A DNA stretch of 64,000 nt from Lunularia cruciata (Eukaryota > Streptophyta > Marchantiopsida > Lunulariales > Lunulariaceae): contig OX419759.1 in NCBI GenBank assembly GCA_948567375.1, positions 59,114,593 to 59,178,592 on the forward strand, written 5' to 3'. Within the stretch, counting starts at the first letter, position 1. Each line of letters begins with the position of its first letter. Both the position numbers and the translations under genes were made by a program. Shown one piece after another: positions 1-10,309 of this stretch. The notes under the pieces were generated by a model, which saw nothing but the letters and a program-made list of their open reading frames with translations, had not been told where the DNA came from and ran no database searches.

Positions 1-1085
1 AACTCCAGCCCACTTGCTTCATCTTTATTGTTCATGCATTGCTTATTGGCAAACTCTTACATACAGTTTCCTATTTCTTGCAATTGTTTGTATAGATGCT
101 CACGATTTTCATGTTGTTTACTCGTCTGTCGGCCATTTATGATTCTCAATTTGTTTCAATTATGCCTTTGTTGCATGTTACCTTTGATGCATTCTACCTC
201 TGACACTACTCTAGCATTGTGAATCATGTACATATTGCTTATTGGTCATTTGCATTTCATGAGTTTTGGATGACCCATTCCCAAGATGGTTTCTACTCTT
301 TTATATATACATATATATTGTTATCACATTTAAATCAAAATCTTTATGTACTTCTAACTTTCTTGATAAGAAAATTCTTTAGGTTAGAGATCTAATAAAA
401 CAATCTTTTATTTGCTCTCAATTCAATTACTAAGTTTGACTAGACTAAAATATAATTATTTTGATGGTAAAAAGAAATTTTACTAACCTCATGAAACCGT
501 ACCATATGTATTGATATATTTGTTCCTATGAATATCAATTTTATAGTTTACTTTGTTAAAATCATTTCTTTTAAACTTTATTCTCAATCCACATCATTGA
601 TTTTATTAAATTTGAATAGATAGATTAAGATGAACTTTATAAGCAATTCCTTGAAAATTGCTATTTCATTAGATACTCTTATCTTGTACATATAATATTT
701 TTTAATGTATTATTAAATAATCCTAATTTTATTTATTAATTTTCATTTATATTTAATTAAATAATCTAATAAATGGCTAGTTTTAAATGACAATTGTAGA
801 TAATATGAGATTTTCTATAATAAGAAGTGAGAAAATTTACTATATATAGTATCAATTGTAATATAATTTAGCAATAATATATTATTAGTAGAAAAAAGGG
901 GAAAAGGTGACCACATAACAAACATGTATGATGGAAAGATCCCATCAAGCCATACTAAGGAGAGACAAAAGAGGTAAAATGGGGCTAGGTCCTAATAATA
1001 TGAATATGAGAAATTTGCCATACAACACCTAAGATATCTGAGCTATGCAAGTAGTAAGGTCTACAAACTACTTGAGCATCCAAAG
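1..1085. other. AT-rich intergenic stretch, no gene seen
   Basis: No coding frame here looks like a known protein. The stretch is very AT-rich, with a short TA/CATA microsatellite near 303-322. The 64-codon open frame at 28-222 has no recognisable motif and is most likely chance. The region ends where a recognisable LTR fragment begins. Confidence 0.5.
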
Positions 1086-1295
1086 TTTAACAATATAGAG
1101 TTTACAGACAAATTCATCGAGACTAACAAAGTAGCAAATATGCAAAATACACCAAGAATTATATAAATTTTCTAGAACATCTAGGAAGCTACTTGGTACT
1201 ATCCAAGTTTTGGGTAATGTGCATGCCAAGTAGTGAATTGGAGGAGGAAGCTTCTTGGGAAGCTTTATGTTAGCTTAGCTTGCACGTCAAGTAGG
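1086..1295 (+). mobile_element. LTR fragment, family B, interrupted by family A LTR
   Basis: The first 200 bases match the start of two other copies in this window (5045-5540 and 20996-21400). All share a start like TGTAACAATATGGAG and repeated AGCTTCTTGGGAAGCTT-like blocks. Here the match stops at 1295, exactly where a family A LTR begins, which suggests A was inserted into B. The family B copy at 5045 directly follows a purine tract after an integrase relic, so B is probably the LTR of that Ty3/gypsy element. No coding content. Confidence 0.6.
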
Positions 1296-2036
1296 TGTAA
1301 TACCAAGAGCTAGCCATATGATCTCAATGTGAAATTTGGTTTGGTAACATCTAGAATGTTGTTATACATGATGGAAAAAATAGATAAGATAGAATTATCA
1401 CCAAAAGAGTGCTTCTACTAATAGGGCAAAAACCAAAATAGACGTGAAAACCCTAGAATCAATAGCTAGACATATGATTTAAAGGTGAGAATTGGTTTGG
1501 TAACATTTGGAAATATGTTACACATGATGGACTAAATAGATCAGAAAGAAGTATCACCAAAAGGGGACTTCTAATAATAGAGTAGGAACCAAACTATGCC
1601 TGAAATCTTTGAAGGCAATTTTGGAGGCCTAAACGGATGAATTAGGTCTAAAAAATGTGCAGATTCTTTCCCCCTAGTCAAAGGAAAGGCTGGCCTTCCC
1701 TCTCCCTTGCTTTGTCTCATTGAGAGCTTTCCAATAGTACCTCACCTACATGATTTTGAGATTCCTACAAGTAGATTCCCTAAAAGATTCCCTCCAATCA
1801 AAGCTTGTTTGACCAACCAAATAGGACCAAGACCGCCATGTCACCCATCCAAGTAAGTAATCCAAGGGTGGAGCTTGCTGACATGTCACCTATCTGTGTG
1901 CCTAATCCTATGGTGGAGCTCCCTTCGAGGAGATCCTCTTTGTCTATATAATAAAGAGAAGGTGCTCCTTTGAGGCATCAGATGATCGAGTGTGAAATCT
2001 GTGTTTTCTCTCTTCTATTGTCCTTGGAGTTTTACA
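1296..2036 (+). mobile_element. Full-length LTR, family A (copy 1)
   Basis: This about 741-bp unit starts TGTAATACC and ends GGAGTTTTACA, giving the TG...CA termini of an LTR. A TATA-like CTATATAATAAAGAG lies about 85 bp from the right end, as expected for an LTR promoter. An inverted copy lies 148 bp downstream (2185-2923), and diverged or truncated copies lie at 5638-6280 (+) and about 21400-21923 (-). A primer-binding-like site follows it immediately. Confidence 0.75.
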
Positions 2037-2037
2037 A

Positions 2038-2050
2038 TGGTATTAGAGCA
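2038..2050 (+). other. Retrotransposon primer-binding site (initiator tRNA-Met type)
   Basis: The sequence TGGTATTAGAGCA begins two bases after the family A LTR end. It differs by one base from TGGTATCAGAGC, the usual plant LTR-retrotransposon site complementary to the 3' end of initiator tRNA-Met. This marks 1296-2036 as a 5' LTR. Only about 135 bp of internal sequence remain before the inverted LTR. Confidence 0.7.
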
Positions 2051-2184
2051 AGTGTTTTAGTCCAAGAGAGTGGATTACCCTCTTGGAAGAGCACGAACTA
2101 TTGGAACTAAGTGATTTGATGTGGAGAGCATAAAGTAATTGCTAGACTTAGGAAGGGCTTTAGAGAGCAAATGGGATGGATGCA

Positions 2185-2923
2185 TGTAATACTCCGAGGA
2201 CAAGAGAAGAGAGAAAACACAGATTGCACACTCAAACATTTGATGTCCCAAAGGAGCACCTTCTCTTTATTATATAGACAAGAGGATCTCCTCCAAAGAA
2301 GCTCCACCATAGGATTAGGGACACAGATAGGTGACATGTCAGCAAGCTCCACCCTTGGATTACTTACTTGGATGGGTGACATGTCTGGTCTAGGTCCTAT
2401 CTGGTTGGTCAAACAAGCTTTGACTAGAGGGAATCTTTTAGGGAATCTTCTTGTAGGAATCTCAGAATCACGTGAGTAAGGTATCGTTGGAAAGCTCTCA
2501 ATGAGACAAAGCAGGGGGAGGGAAGGCCAGCCTTTACTTTGTTTGGGGGGGGGGGTTTGCACATTTTTGAAGCCTAATTCATCTGTTTAGGCCTTTGAAA
2601 TTGCCTTCAAAGATTTTAGGCATATTTTGGTTCCTACTCTATTGGTAGAAGTCCCCTTTTGGTGATACCTCTTTCTGATCTGTTAATTCCATCATGTGTA
2701 ATATCCTTCCAGATATTACCAAACCAATTCTCACCTTTAAATCATATGTCTAGCTATTGGTTCTAAGGTTCTTAAGTCTATTTTGGTTTCTGCCCTATTA
2801 GTAGAAGTACTCTTTTGGTGATATTTCTATCTGATCTATTTTGACCATCATGTATAACATCATTTTAGATGTTACCAAACCGAATTTCACATCTAGATCA
2901 TATGGCTAACTCTTGGTATTATA
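2185..2923 (-). mobile_element. Full-length LTR, family A (copy 2, inverted)
   Basis: The reverse complement aligns along its whole length with 1296-2036, including the TATA-like element and both ends (TGTAATACTCC at 2185, GGTATTATA at 2915-2923). The open frames of 102 and 151 codons on the two strands here are LTR sequence, not genes. An 11-G run at 2545-2555 replaces a mixed sequence of the other copy. The flanking five bases show no clear target duplication. Confidence 0.75.
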
Positions 2924-2929
2924 AAAGGA

Positions 2930-3520
2930 TGCTACAAAAGTATGGACATTTAATGGATTGGTAAGTTTTTACTAAGAATTTCATCCATTATTATGCTCAT
3001 GTGACCGCACCATTGATCAACCTCTTGGACAAGAACTCAAGATTTCAATGGATCACCAAGCACAAAGAAGCATTCCAAAAGCTTAAAAAAATGGTGTCTT
3101 CAAGACCCATTATTCAACCATATGACCCTCAACTACCTTATGTGGTTGGTTTTGATGCTTCTAACTTTACGATTGGAGCCGTGTTGTAGTAAGAATTCCC
3201 AAATGGGTTACATCCCATTGCCTTTGTGCCTTGACAACTAAATATTGAAAAAAGAAATTACTCTGCTCAAGATTAAAAACAACTATCAATTATATATACC
3301 ACCAAGGTATGGAGGCATTATCTCTTGGAGAAACAAGTGATCATGTGAATTGACCACAAATCCTTGTTGTAGACATTACATTTGGAACACATGAAGAGAT
3401 AACATCATCAATGAGAAGAAAAACTACAGTTGTTTGACCTCAAACTTGAGTACAAACCCGGTAGGTTCTATGTTATCCCCAATGCCATATTACAAGACCT
3501 GATTTAAAGTCTCTTCTCTC
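2930..3520 (+). pseudogene. Ty3/gypsy pol relic: end of reverse transcriptase and RNase H
   Basis: Frame 1 from 3001 reads as the RT/RNase H junction of a Ty3/gypsy polyprotein: APLINLL, then WITKHKEAFQKLK, then PYVVGFDASNFTIGAVL with the first RNase H aspartate. The frame continues through stop codons at 3187-3192 and several later ones, still showing RNase H-like words (HPIAFVP, EKRNYSAQD, HYLLEKQVIM.IDHKSL, then LKLEYKPGRF). The upstream gag, protease and most of RT are missing, replaced by the inverted LTR. It is a dead copy; many C-to-T-type changes account for its stops. Confidence 0.8.
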
Positions 3521-3639
3521 ATCACAATGGAAATTATGATAGTGTCAATCAACTCTAAGGTCCAAATTAAGTTTAGGACCATTTTACAACAAGATCCATT
3601 CTTTCATGTGGTACAAGGTCATCTTGCTTCACATGATAA

Positions 3640-4680
3640 GGAATACAACACTTTCTCCTTCAAAGAAGACCTTCTATTTTAAGAAAACCGGATCTATGTT
3701 CTAGCCAAGGGTGATCTATGACTTGTGCGTCTTCAAGAAGTCCATGACTTACCAATTGTTGGTCACATGTGTGTGGACAAGACCTTGGGTACCCTACAAC
3801 ACTAATGGTAGTGGCCCAATATGGCATGAGATATTTGAGAGTTTGTTTGATCTTGTGAGAACTACTAACACAACAAGGCCAACAACCAAAAACCAAGTGG
3901 ACTCCTTCAACCACTTCCCATCCCATGTACTCAATGGGAACACATGAGCTTAGATCTCATCATATCCTTGCTCAAGACAAAGCAAGATCATATATCAATC
4001 ATGTTATTTGTGGATAAACTTAGTAAGCAAATCCATTTGTCACCAACCTTTGATATTGTAGATGCTCCAACATTGGCCTAGATCTACTTTGAAAATGTCT
4101 TCAAGCATCATGGGATGCCTTGTGTATTCATCTCTGATTGTGATCCTCATTTCTTTGGAAAATTTTGGCAAGTACTCTTCTAGATACTCAACACCAATTG
4201 TGCTTTATCCATAGCCTATTATCCTCAAATTGATAGACAAACCAAACATGAAAATTTCACTTTGGAAGATATGCTTTGTGCCTTTGTCAATATTCACCAT
4301 TCCAATTGAGATGAGTGTCTTGTAGCTATTGAGTTTGCTTATGATAATTCTAAACAAGCAAGCATCAAATTCTCTCCCTTCTTCCTTAATTTTGGCCAAG
4401 ACCCACTTGTTCCAAATTCCCTTCTTGCTCCTCCTCCATCTCATGGCTCTCATACTTCCACCTTCTTGACCACCATATCCCAACCTATATGACAAGCCAA
4501 ATCTCATCTCCTTGTTGCTCAAAATCATCAAAACCAATATGTTGACTAACCCTATCATGATCTCACTTCTAAACTTGGTAAGAAGGTCATGCTTTCTTCC
4601 AGTAACCTACTCCTCCCACTTGATACCCAAGTTCATAAACTTGCTCCTAATTATATAGGTCTATTTGATGTCACCTAAAT
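3640..4680 (+). pseudogene. Ty3/gypsy integrase relic
   Basis: After a spacer, an integrase catalytic core is readable with stops and frame changes. SIMLFVDKLSK holds the first Asp, FISDCDPHFFGKFW the second, and a degraded QTKHENFTLED-like segment takes the place of the usual Glu region. Near 4560-4650 the C-terminal SKLGKKVMLSS..NLLLPLDTQVHKLAPNYIGLF resembles the linker and chromodomain-side end of plant gypsy integrases. The same 3' segment recurs at 5545-5630, a second partial copy. It lies downstream of the RNase H relic on the same strand, so both probably come from one element. Confidence 0.8.
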
Positions 4681-5030
4681 CATTTTTCCTATTGCTTATT
4701 GACTTGCCTTGCCTTCTCATATGTGAATCCACCCTATCTTTTTCATTTCCAAGTTGAAACTTTTTGTTTCTAATCCATCTTCCTTTTCCTCTTATTTCCA
4801 ACTCCCTTTCCCTCCCATGCCTCTCAATGATCATATGGAATATGAAGTTTATGGTATCCTTGCACGTCACCACATTCAACGTGGCCGCCAAAAACATATT
4901 GAGTACAAGGTCCTTTAGAAAGGGTATCTCTTTCATGATGCCATGTGAGAGCCTCTTCCTCATCTCCATAATGCACAAATGACCATCCAAGAGTTTGAAG
5001 CTTCAATGGTGATGAGGATGTCACCAACTA

Positions 5031-5042
5031 GTGGTGGGGGAA
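5031..5042 (+). other. Polypurine tract before 3' LTR
   Basis: GTGGTGGGGGAA directly precedes the family B LTR start and follows the integrase relic by about 350 bp. This is where a second-strand priming tract would lie. Position and composition are the only evidence. Confidence 0.55.
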
Positions 5043-5044
5043 TA

Positions 5045-5540
5045 TATAACAATATGGAGTTTATTGACAAATTAGTCAAGACTAACTAAGTAGAAAATAA
5101 GCCAAATTAGCCTAGATTATTCTTGAAGCATCTTGGAAGCTATTTGGTACCTTCCCAGTGTTTGGTAATATGCATGCCAAGGAGGAAGCTTCTTAGGAAA
5201 CTCCTTATCTAGCTTAGCTTACACGCCAAGTAGGTGGCTTCTTGAAGGAAGTTTATTGGAAAACTTCCTAGCTAGCTTAGCTTGCACGCCAAATAGGTGG
5301 CTTCTAGAATGAAGCTTCTTGAGAAGCTTCCCAATTAGCTTGACTTGCACTCTAAGAAAGCGGTTTTAAGGAAGCTTCTTGAGAATTTTCTCAAGAGCAT
5401 TGTATGTTTCCCTATAACACCAAAGCCACACTCATGCTAGGCATTTGGAGTTTCACTCATTCAGGATTCCCAATGTGATCTTTCACTTTGATCTTCTATT
5501 CTCCAATTCTCTCCTTGGTCTTGATCTTTTTCACTTTTCA
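5045..5540 (+). mobile_element. Family B LTR, probable 3' LTR of the gypsy relic
   Basis: It begins TATAACAATATGGAG and matches 1086-1295 and 20996-21400. It contains two to three imperfect copies of a block reading roughly GAAGCTTCTTGAGAAGCTTCC.AGCTTAGCTTGCACGCCAAGTAGG, typical of this family. The right end is not sharp; near 5545 the sequence changes to a second integrase C-terminal fragment. Confidence 0.6.
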
Positions 5541-5637
5541 ACTTGGTGATAAGATCATGCTTTCTTCTAGTAACCTCCCCCTCCCACTTGATACCCAAGT
5601 TTGTAAACTTGCTCCTAATTGGATAAGTGTAATACCA

Positions 5638-6280
5638 GGTAGATAGATGATCTAGAGATGAAATTTGGTTTGGTAACATTTGGAAGGATGTTATACATGA
5701 TGGACTAAGTAGATAAGCTAGAGGTATCACCAAAGAGTGCTTCTATTAATAGGCCAAAAACCAAAACATGCTTGGAAAAATCATAATCAATAGCTAGACA
5801 TATGATCTAGAGGTGAAACTTGGGGTGGTAACATCTGGAAGGATGTTACACATGATGGAGAAAGTAGATCAGATAGAGGTATCACCAAAAGAGCACTTCC
5901 ACTAATAGTGCAAAAGCCAAAATAGGCCTGAAAACTTCCGAGGTAATTTTAGAGGTCTAAATGGATGAATTAGGCCTAAAAGATGTGTAAATCTCTCCAA
6001 AAAAGAAAAGTTGGCCTTCCTTCCCTCCCTAGTTTGTCTCACCAAGAGCTTTCCAATGATGTCTCACCCACGTGATTATGAGATTTCTATAAGAAGATTC
6101 CCTAAAAGATTCCTTCTAGTCAAAGCCTATTTGACCAACTAGATGGGATCAGGATCAACATGTCACCCATCCAAGTAAGTAATATAAGGGTGGGGCTTGC
6201 TGATAGGTCAACTATCCATGTACCTAATCCTACGGTGGAGCTTTTTTGGAGGAGATCCTCCTTGGCTATATAATAAAGAG
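5638..6280 (+). mobile_element. Family A LTR, 3'-truncated (copy 3)
   Basis: It starts TGTAATACCAGG and aligns with 1296-2036 up to the TATA-like CTATATAATAAAGAG. The match stops at 6280, about 85 bp short of the LTR end, where a different repeat begins. The preceding 5545-5637 is integrase 3' sequence, so this LTR was inserted in, or recombined with, a second gypsy copy. Confidence 0.65.
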
Positions 6281-7230
6281 TGTAGTAGTGTACCCCAATC
6301 CCCCGCTTAGAACCGATGAAATCTAGGAGCCACCTCTCTATGCCTCACACGTCCCTCTTTAGCATAAAGAAGATGCCACCATCAAGGGAATGGAGTAAGA
6401 GGAATAAGAACTATGCTAACTCATCCAATGGATCACGTGCCAAACAATCAAGTGGTAGGCAAAAAGCATGTCTAGTCTCATCATAGAGTGTACGGGGTAG
6501 CTTATGGAATAAATGTGGATATGGAAATCTAGTCTCAAATAATCCTAAGATATAACCCGCTTGAGATGCTAACTACTCCCATGACTCTATCGGTATCTCT
6601 TGAACAGTCAACAAAGGGATAGATGAAGCATGCATAATCCCAAGTGTCACTATTGTTGATGTGGTTAGTTGCTTGTCTCACGTGAAAATCCCAAGTGGTC
6701 CAATCATAGTCCTTGTGCATCCTTCACACATGGATCTTTATCCCTTGCGAGGTAAAGCGTCAATGACACACCAAGCATGGTGTATCTTGAGCCACTCATG
6801 GCTAGCACAAGAATAATGATAGTAACACATGATGCTCCTCTCTATATCCCTCGATACTTGCAAAACTATATCCCAACTTATATGAGTAAATGTTATATCT
6901 ACAAACCCTAAAGATTGTAAAATCTTGTATCTTTCAATTCCCATCTCAAAATATTTTCAAACTAAGTTCCCATGGAACTAGAGGATGAATACTAGAAGAT
7001 TAGAATTGAAAATTCTCGACCCATCACTCTCAATGTGAAGTGATCACTATATATCCTAAAAGACATAAAGTCCTCATAACTTCCTACTCAATTCTCCATA
7101 GCCTTCAATCTAGGTACCAATGGATCTGAAATTGAAAAAAAAGTATACTAGCTATTAACTCATGTGATATAGGCCAATGAGCTCTCCAAAAATCTAAAAT
7201 ATCTATTCTCTCTCATTGCCACTCTCCCTC
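6281..7230 (-). repeat. Dispersed repeat C, copy 1 (inverted relative to 17.0-17.65 kb)
   Basis: The minus strand of about 6590-7230 aligns over some 640 bp with 16970-17650 on the plus strand. Shared words include ATTGGTACCTAGATTGAAG, ACATTGAGAGTGATGGGTC, GAGAGGA.CATCATGTGTTA and GTGTGAAGGATGCACAAG. 6281-6590 has no partner in the window. Two short open frames in the repeat (61 and 68 codons) are interrupted in the other copy and look non-coding. The element class is unknown; a degraded LTR-retrotransposon piece is possible. Confidence 0.7.
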
Positions 7231-8340
7231 CCAACAATTGTAGTTGTGCATTAGTAGAAAAAATATGAAGCATATGTAATTGGCATCAAACTATAAATAT
7301 TCATAATTATTTGGTTGTATTCAAAGAATAATATTACCCACAAATTATAATCATATTCTACGTTTGATTAGTATTATATTATTAATTATGGAATTTTTTT
7401 TGAAAAAAAATAAAAATTTATCATAAATTATATATATATATATATATCTAAGATATGATTCAATTTATAATTGTACAAAAGATTATTTTTGCCATTACAT
7501 ATTCCTCGAAGATGATCAACTTTGAAAATCTTCACTTTAAATCTATAAGAGAGTTATGTGACGACTTCTGTTTTAGGATTCAATTGAAAATTAAAACCAT
7601 GACTAATAAACGTTATTTCATGATAAATAAATTTAATATTTATCTGTAAAACTATATATAATAACTTTTTATGCTTTTTAGTTTTACATAAGAGATACAT
7701 AATACATACAACATGATACCAAATATAAACTGAAATATGAAAAATGTAAATAATACTTAATTCTCATCAAAAGTGCAATAAAAATTTTAAATTTTATATG
7801 AATTTTATGATATCTCGAGAGTTTCCACACATATCATATCATATATGTTCCTGAGATGTAAATGTAAAAAGAGTTGAATAATTTATATCTTATCTAAATA
7901 CACATACATAATACCTAAATATAATTAATACTGTATAAAAATGTAATAAAATATTTAATCCTAGTGATTATTTAACTCATTTTCGTCCTTTGTATTATCC
8001 AGAAGAAATAAAGCTAATAGCATAAACAGTATAAGAACTAATAAAATTTATCAAACAAGTTTTATTGATATATAAATGATAACAAATGAATGAAAAAGAA
8101 GGCACCACGGTACACTATATTTTAGCTTAACTTTTTAATCTAACTTTAATCTTAGTTAGGTTTGTTGAGTGTCTCAACTAACCTCAAAGTTGAGACTATC
8201 ACCGACAAGATTACTTAAATGAAAATTATATTTAGACTATTTTCTTTTGTTTTCTTTTGTTGCAAGTACATATGAATCTCTTCTGACAGCTGACTTATAT
8301 GTAAACCGCAGCAAAATTATGTAATAGCAACCAACTATCG
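7231..8340. other. AT-rich intergenic sequence
   Basis: Strongly AT-rich with a (TA)n run at about 7427-7447. No coding frame, RNA gene or recognisable transposon ends were seen. Confidence 0.5.
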
Positions 8341-8344
8341 TTAA

Positions 8345-8460
8345 TCATAGTTACCTTTTTTGTCTCTCCCTTGTACGGCTTGATGGCTTCCCATCATTCG
8401 GTTTTCATCAAATTCTTTTCAAAAAAAAACTTCATACGGTTTTCTTACGCGGTCGCCTAC
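8345..8460 (+). repeat. LINE-like 3' tail repeat, partial copy
   Basis: It contains GTTACCTTTTTTGTCTCTCCCTTGTACGGCTTGATGG and ends near CTTACGCGGTCG. These words match the repeat at 8870-9170, 16604-16760, 17655-17730 and 49300-49450. It lacks the left part carrying CTTAGCCCC. Confidence 0.55.
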
Positions 8461-8847
8461 TTCCATACTAACATATATATTTTTACATTAAAGTATATAC
8501 CAATTAATGACGTGAGATTACGAGATAAGATAGAACGAGCATAATTGATGTCTCGACTAACCACGATTCAATGTCCAGTTTACATTAGTTCATGAGTCAA
8601 CTTGTAGGAAAGGACAGTATCTTTCATGGGCGATGTAGGACGATTCACAATTAATTCCATATATATATATATATATAAATTATTTTTTTCTTTATCTGCT
8701 CTCGTTGTTTGTAGACCACCCGCCCGTATCTTAGATATTGTAGAGCATATTTCTCTTACCAATAGTAGCCCAAAGAGGGTAAAATGAAGTTTAACTCATT
8801 TACCATTTGTCTTTACACGGTTCAGATCTTGTCTTTGCACGGCTCAG

Positions 8848-9170
8848 ATCCTAGGTGCGGTGCGGCAGATTTCTCATATAGATTCTACTGGGACTTAACC
8901 CCATTTTACCTTTGTCGTCCCTCCTCTGTAAGGTTTGATGGGGTCTTCCATCCCTCGTTCTTTCTACGCGGTCTCCTTTGAGTTGCATATCGATTCTATA
9001 GGGAACTTAGCCCCATCTTTCCCCTTGTTTTTCCTTGTATGCCTTGATAGAGTCTTCTCAACTTTCTTGTCTTGCTCACATAGACTCTATTGGGGCTTAG
9101 CCCCACTTTACCTTATTCGTTTTCCCTTGTACGGGCTTCCTGCGCCCTTCTACTCTCTCTTGTTTTCACA
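8848..9170 (+). repeat. Three tandem units of the LINE-like 3' tail
   Basis: Three successive units of about 100-125 bp start near 8872, 8987 and 9081. Each has an ATAGA.TCTA.TGGG.CTTAGCCCCA block, a pyrimidine-rich ACCTT...TCCCTTGTA block and a CTTGATGG.GTCTTC block. The first is preceded by CCTAGGTGCGGTGCGGCAGA, which matches the junction after the LINE-like frame at 16604-16625. The short open frames across it are explained by the repeat. Confidence 0.65.
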
Positions 9171-10309
9171 TGCACTCTCATTTTCCCTTCTATTTGTCTG
9201 CCAGGTTTTGAAACTAGCAAAACAACGTAAAGTTTCCAAACACGAATGCATCATTAATATTGCTTCGTTGCAATGCAAATATCCAATATTGAAACTATAT
9301 TGCTATATATTTTTCAGGTTATTTATAAAGTGCAAGTTTTTCTTAACTTATTGCTTTTTCTTAACTTATTGCTTTTTCTTACTTGAAGGCATAATAGAAG
9401 CTTAAGCACAATACGATTATATTAACCTTATCACATTTCAGTTGTAAAGAAAGAAAATAAATCTTGGAAAATAATGGATGAATCTTGTTTTCTTCTCGGC
9501 TCACCGCGTCAAATGCGTCCGATTCAAGCTCAGTCCAGGATGCCGGTAAAATAAGTCACCTCGCACAGGGCAAATTGAATCTGATGCATTTGTATTCCTC
9601 TCAGGAGATCTGTCCTCTACTACACTTGAGCTCTATGAAATGTAGATTCTAGGAATTGTCTACGATCAGACTTACTTGTAGTATATCATTTGAGATTATG
9701 CAATGAGGTATTTCCTGGATCTCTGCTATTTCAAGTCGATATAAGCGATATATTCACGATCGTCGAACTCGAGAACTTCTTCCCGTCTGGACACGGCTTT
9801 ATAGACCTAGAAGATTTACTGGGGTTTACAAGCGCCCGTGAAAAGCACCGTAAGCGGTACTGTGCATGCAATTCTTCAGGCGCGGGAAGGGCTTTCCCGG
9901 GAAAATCTCCCTCACAGCGAGAAATATGTCAGGAACGTATGCCGGTACGACTTTTCTATGTCCGACAATATTCCTGGAACATCCTGCTCTTTCTCAGGGT
10001 GACACTGTCGGCGACAAAAGGAGGAAATCTCTAAGAAATCCTCAAAATTCGCCGGACGGGATCAACCTAATGGCCGGAGGCCGCGGTCCAGAAGCGCTGC
10101 TGCAGTAACCAGATCCTTCTTACGGACGTCCACGAGCAAGCTGGAAAGCCGATTCCAATGGATGGACTGCCGGGGAGTAGCTCCGTGGGCGAAAGACATG
10201 GAACACGATTCGAATCGATGGAATTCGAGGCGTAGCTCCGTCGCGTCCACCCGCGGGTGTCAATTTGGCTCCGCTGAAGAAAGTGAAGCAGTAGAGAAAT
10301 ACAGCGACC
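9171..10309 (+). promoter_or_regulatory. Upstream region and probable 5' leader of the CtpA gene
   Basis: Base composition becomes more balanced from about 9480, marking the start of the gene island. An 18-bp direct repeat (TTCTTAACTTATTGCTTT) sits near 9349-9384. A TATA-like CTTTATAGACC lies near 9799. Several short out-of-frame ATGs occur before the assigned start at 10310, but none begins a recognisable protein. No firm promoter could be placed. Confidence 0.35.

Noticed and set aside
2107-2562. Open frames of 102 and 151 codons on opposite strands
   Set aside because: They lie wholly inside the inverted family A LTR, and the other LTR copies do not preserve the frames.
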